Part shown: positions 5,601 to 7,076 of the stretch, piece after piece
Layout of the letters: each line of letters begins with the position of its first letter
Numbering within the stretch: the first letter of the stretch is position 1
Assembly (NCBI GenBank): GCA_003648225.1
Contig: QMOL01000149.1
Coordinates: 1 to 7,076 of the forward strand
Direction: 5' to 3'
DNA: 7,076 nt
DNA from: Chlamydiota bacterium
GTDB lineage: Bacteria; Auribacterota; UBA3054; B51-G9
Notes under the pieces: model-generated
Database searches by the model: none
What the model was told of the DNA's origin: nothing
What the model saw: the letters and a program-made list of their open reading frames with translations, nothing else
Translations under genes and position numbers: made by a program

Positions 5601-7076
5601 CGTAATTCTGCAAACCGGGAAATATTCTCCTGATTGTGTGTATTCGTTAGTAGTGGTTCCGGTCGTTTCAGAATAATAATCATAAATTCCATCGCCGTCA
5701 AAATCCCATTCATAACTTCTTATTCCTGAGGAAGAACCCGTAGAAATCGCAAATGCTGCTTCAACAGAACCCTCTTTTGCTGTGGTTGAATAGCTGCCGA
5801 GAATTGTCGGTTTATCTGCCGTTGCGTAATAAGGTCCGTTTGCTACCAGCATGTCATAGTTATTAAATGGAATTGTATAATTGTTAACTTCTTCAAATGC
5901 GGTATTGTATTTTTTTACATAGCTATAACGAAGACTGTAAACAGCTCCATCGGATACATCCACGGAAATATCATCAGAATAAACCGGAGATTTTTTAATC
6001 AAATTGCCTTCGCCGTCATAGCGTGCTATTTGTCCATAAGAATTTATCAGTACAGTGCCGTCAACCGGATTAATACACATAGAGAAATTTCCGACTGTTG
6101 CTAAACCTGCGAAATTCAAATCTAACGAATAGATATATGTGCTGTTAAGTAACGTTGCCCATATATTGCTGTAAACTGAATTATAATGAAGCTGATAACC
6201 TATGTCAGGAAGAAGTGTTTTATTTACTACTTGACCCGAACTGTCCAGCACAGCCAACTCGTTTCCAAAATAATCATAAGATGCAAAACAAATGAAATCA
6301 TTCGGCAAAGAGCATACAGCGGATATAGTATTACGAACCGGTGGATTGCTGATTAATAATTCCGGTTGGAAACTCCCATTATATTTAATTAAGTATTTTA
6401 CATAAGGCCATGTTTTTGTTTGTTGAATTAGCCAGCATCCATCATCATCAGCAGATGGTGCTAAATTAAAGTTTCCAACAGTAAATTCATCTGTATTTGT
6501 CAAAACACCAAGCACGTTTAAATCTTTATCAAAATGGTAATTTTTGTACCTGTATATTGGATATCCCTCATAATATCTTGCCCAGTAACTGCCATCATAA
6601 TTGTTTCTTTCAAATTGATAAATAGTTCCATAGCTGTTTGTAATGCCGTTTAATAAAATTCCATCCGATCTTATATTAGCATAATTTGTTGCTTGAGCAG
6701 ACTCTGTACCCACGATAAACCATGTACTTTTACCTGAATTTGTAGGAACAGCTTTTTTAACCGTAAGATACAAATAATCAAAATCTTTTACACCATTAGT
6801 AGTTACAACAGAAACCTTGGATGTTACAGCTCCGAGTTCCATAAACGTATTTGTTACGAGAGGAGAATTAGTTGAACTCCAGTCAACAATGCCATCATTA
6901 TTAAAATCCCAAGCGAAACTTTCAGCGACAGGTGTCGACCAGCCGTGATATGTCAAGTTGCCGTTCAATTCTACCGGAACTCCTTTCCCAACCGGATTTT
7001 GCGATGTAGTCGCGGAAATTGAAATTGACACATTCGGCAGAACCCGAACAACACTTTGCGTTGAAGTTGACAATCC
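2673..7076 (-). CDS. Large PKD-repeat surface protein with propeller-like region and C-terminal FlgD-like Ig modules (5' end beyond window)
   Basis: Seen: 1467 codons open to the right edge, ending in TAA at 2675-2673. The first in-window start-like codon is TTG at 7073-7071, inside what looks like mature protein (GLSTSTQSVVRV), so the real start and signal peptide lie outside. Residues counted from that TTG: PKD 1 about 12-107; propeller-like region 110-425; PKD 2 430-508; bacterial Ig-like 510-600; PKD 3-8 at 602-692, 695-783, 787-871, 873-961, 966-1051 and 1055-1140; FlgD-like Ig modules 1143-1247, 1248-1352 and 1356-1466. PKD marks are W-D-[FL]-[DN]-x-D-G, then Y-x-x-x-G-x-Y and V-T-D-N-x-G. 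Known of the families: PKD and FlgD-Ig modules are beta-sandwiches found in extracellular proteins as spacers, binding or anchoring units. Inference: adhesin or surface scaffold. No protease, glycosidase or other catalytic domain is visible. Codon usage and strand match the RHS gene 238 bp downstream. Confidence 0.93.
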   Translation of the reverse strand, partial: GLSTSTQSVVRVLPNVSISISATTSQNPVGKGVPVELNGNLTYHGWSTPVAESFAWDFNNDGIVDWSSTNSPLVTNTFMELGAVTSKVSVVTTNGVKDFDYLYLTVKKAVPTNSGKSTWFIVGTESAQATNYANIRSDGILLNGITNSYGTIYQFERNNYDGSYWARYYEGYPIYRYKNYHFDKDLNVLGVLTNTDEFTVGNFNLAPSADDDGCWLIQQTKTWPYVKYLIKYNGSFQPELLISNPPVRNTISAVCSLPNDFICFASYDYFGNELAVLDSSGQVVNKTLLPDIGYQLHYNSVYSNIWATLLNSTYIYSLDLNFAGLATVGNFSMCINPVDGTVLINSYGQIARYDGEGNLIKKSPVYSDDISVDVSDGAVYSLRYSYVKKYNTAFEEVNNYTIPFNNYDMLVANGPYYATADKPTILGSYSTTAKEGSVEAAFAISTGSSSGIRSYEWDFDGDGIYDYYSETTGTTTNEYTQSGEYFPVCRITDNNGITIADTHLQPINITADRDSVNVQLFLTPATALTSPVQVAVVTYADKGSVTYVRIYVDNVTVNSTSRPHNPNMYIHNFALAGDHTVKADVTVDGTVYTVEQTVHISSVPPVAIINYTADPKAAPSRVALDASSSYASGGSISSIQWDLNNDGYFDRYSDDLTETVTLLFPTQSSANIKLRVTDNTGTYADTNAIVIVTNSGPVATISAKPVRGIAPFSSTLTFSASDPDGNVVSYLLDADGNGTINHTTSTAGTYQYSYTNTAGAYSPRLYAVDNMGVTGTASTIITILPDGYPIAFASATPNSGAPPLTVNFIGNCTNQFVALYEWDLDGDGTYEWNSTSNGIVNYTYETKGKYIPKFRVTTSNGVQDYIELIISVGAFPIPDPRAMPLQAIVPQTVKFTADGIDPDGTILYFFWDFNESGTFVQYDPINDNPNSYNYTTPGTYKSLLIAQDDSGLQATGEISVTILSQEMPTAFASVSPNVVNTGDVVSFCGYANDIDGNITQLKWIFGDGEMDSSSLDGHVFHSYSSTGLYKAFFIATDNDNNSATATTFVTVLVSEWPRATGSVSPNSGDVPFNASFTIDGIPSASPIVTYKIDFDDGTEEFSSTVPATVIHNYTEFGTYYPSLIVIDSAGRKSTKKLAVSVEGSMSIVFDEEKFDPTLNETITANVFMPFAAMVTLKINNQYGVTKKTLLDNESLPAGHTTIVWDGKDELGNYVSDGTYYYVATYEYNGNTLVYDPSYDVPGLSSPGVDRSTVENKSFTIYSDNPLMIGFTLNYRSEVSLYMAKNPTGRNTTPYLYNRLKTIYQHTPVAAGKQYARWDTTDDNGDIAVDPYSAADFFFYIWNWQLPVNSVIVNSKPKIFDITIEGEPNYYSAGLNPYRDSVTNELTITYSVSKPVAIVNVDIMNFSGQIIRSFVYNNVSKGIHSLKWDAKANNGYLTMPDSYKLAISAEDDNGNVSEVVYDLLKLVY
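2676..3647 (-). other. Three C-terminal FlgD-like Ig modules
   Basis: Residues about 1143-1466. Each copy has a G-x-H/Q-x-x-x-W-D-x-x-D-x-x-G core: AGHTTIVWDGKDELGNYVSDGTYYY (1196-1220, split here as AGHTTIVWDGKDE and LGNYVSDGTYYY), AGKQYARWDTTDDNGDIAV, and KGIHSLKWDAKANNGYL. The last copy starts with LNPYRDSVTNELTITYSV and SGQIIRSFVY and runs to the very end, LLKLVY. That layout resembles the C-terminal sorting domains of type IX secretion substrates (NP-[FY] start, strand, GQ-[IL]-[IV]-R, G-x-H-x-x-x-W-D, lysine near the end), but it also fits a plain FlgD Ig fold. Confidence 0.75.
3654..5786 (-). repeat. PKD domains 2-8 with one embedded Ig-like domain
   Basis: Residues about 430-1140. 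Seven diverged PKD copies of about 80-90 residues each. Loop sequences in order: DFDGDGIYD (457), DLNNDGYFD (641), DADGNGTIN (732), DLDGDGTYE (822), DFNESGTFV (911), IFGDGE (1003) and DFDDGTEEF (1092). Most copies begin with P-x-A-x-A-x-x-x-P-x-x-G-x-x-P. Diverged protein repeats of this kind suggest old duplication, not recent slippage. The array probably sets the reach of the protein from the cell surface. Confidence 0.88.
5274..5546 (-). other. Bacterial Ig-like domain between PKD 2 and PKD 3
   Basis: Residues about 510-600. It lacks the PKD W-D loop and carries VTYVRIYVDNVTVNSTS and ALAGDHTVKADVTVDG instead. This resembles bacterial Ig domains in which a strand reading V-x-F-Y-V-D-G is followed by G-x-H-T-[VI]-x-A. 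The assignment to a specific family (of the PF17957 kind) is from memory of the pattern. Confidence 0.55.
5799..6746 (-). other. Beta-propeller-like region between PKD 1 and PKD 2
   Basis: Residues about 110-425, rich in Tyr and Asn. Several segments of about 30-40 residues follow the same pattern, a Gly/Asp turn, a hydrophobic strand, then Y-[DN]-x(2-3)-G or L-D-x-x-G: LPNDFICFASYDYFGNELAV with LDSSGQVV; VYSNIWATLL with YSLDLNFAG; PVDGTVLINSYGQIARYDGE; VSDGAVYSLRYSYVKKYN. About six or seven such units can be drawn, as expected of an NHL- or WD-type propeller. No named family is recognised with certainty. It may bind a ligand or partner while the PKD array acts as spacer. Confidence 0.5.
6753..7040 (-). 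other. PKD domain 1 (N-terminal in window)
   Basis: Residues about 12-107. It has VPVELNGN, the acidic loop WDFNNDGIVDW at 55-65, and a closing strand region (VSVVTTNGVKDFDYLYLTV). The loop has Asp/Asn at the positions of a calcium-binding DxDxDG loop. The usual Y-x-x-x-G-x-Y is weaker here (TFMELGAVTSKVSV). The preceding residues may be the end of another domain outside the window. Confidence 0.75.

Noticed and set aside
7071..7073. TTG as the real start codon of the PKD gene
   Set aside because: The frame is open up to the edge with no stop or leader before the TTG, and no signal peptide follows it, so the gene almost surely begins outside the window.

Overview
The window holds parts of two very large, probably secreted, repeat-built proteins. 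Both are encoded on the minus strand and both are cut by the window edges. The bases have moderate to low G+C: about 25-35% in several blocks and close to 50% in the PKD repeats. No RNA gene, CRISPR array, transposase or integrase was seen. No housekeeping gene is present, so the organism can only be guessed. The FlgD-like Ig modules at a protein C-terminus, the many PKD domains, the Sec-type signal on an RHS protein and the A-rich leader without a Shine-Dalgarno sequence would suit a Gram-negative bacterium of the Bacteroidetes/FCB type or an uncultured candidate phylum. That assignment is weak inference.

Right part (7076 down to 2673, minus strand): an open frame of 1467 codons that is still open at the right edge, so the true N-terminus is missing. 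Reading N- to C-terminal it has one PKD domain, a roughly 315-residue Tyr/Asn-rich region that looks like a beta-propeller, a second PKD domain, one bacterial Ig-like domain, six more PKD domains, and three C-terminal FlgD-like Ig modules. The first five PKD domains carry an acidic D-x-[DN]-x-[DN]-G loop; the last three have lost it. The protein looks like an extracellular or cell-surface adhesin or scaffold. No enzymatic domain was recognised.

Middle (2672 to 2435): a 238-bp A/T-rich gap. It has two short perfect hairpins just after the stop codon of the PKD gene, one of them followed by a T-rich run, and an A-rich leader just before the next gene.

Left part (2434 down to 1, minus strand): the N-terminal 811 codons of an RHS/YD-repeat protein with no stop before the left edge. 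It has a Sec signal peptide, an 80-residue Pro/Lys/Glu linker with five regularly spaced cysteines, a DUF6531-like N-terminal RHS module, and about 25 YD repeats. The RHS core motif and any C-terminal toxin or immunity gene would lie beyond the left edge. No long track entry covers this gene because it has no stop codon inside the window; the frame was read directly from the sequence.

The two genes share strand and probable extracellular destination, so a surface-interaction or contact-dependent competition role is possible. Nothing in the window proves that they act together, and I do not see a clearly new system here. The most unusual points are the cysteine-spaced stalk on the RHS protein, the propeller placed between PKD domains, and the graded loss of the acidic PKD loops.
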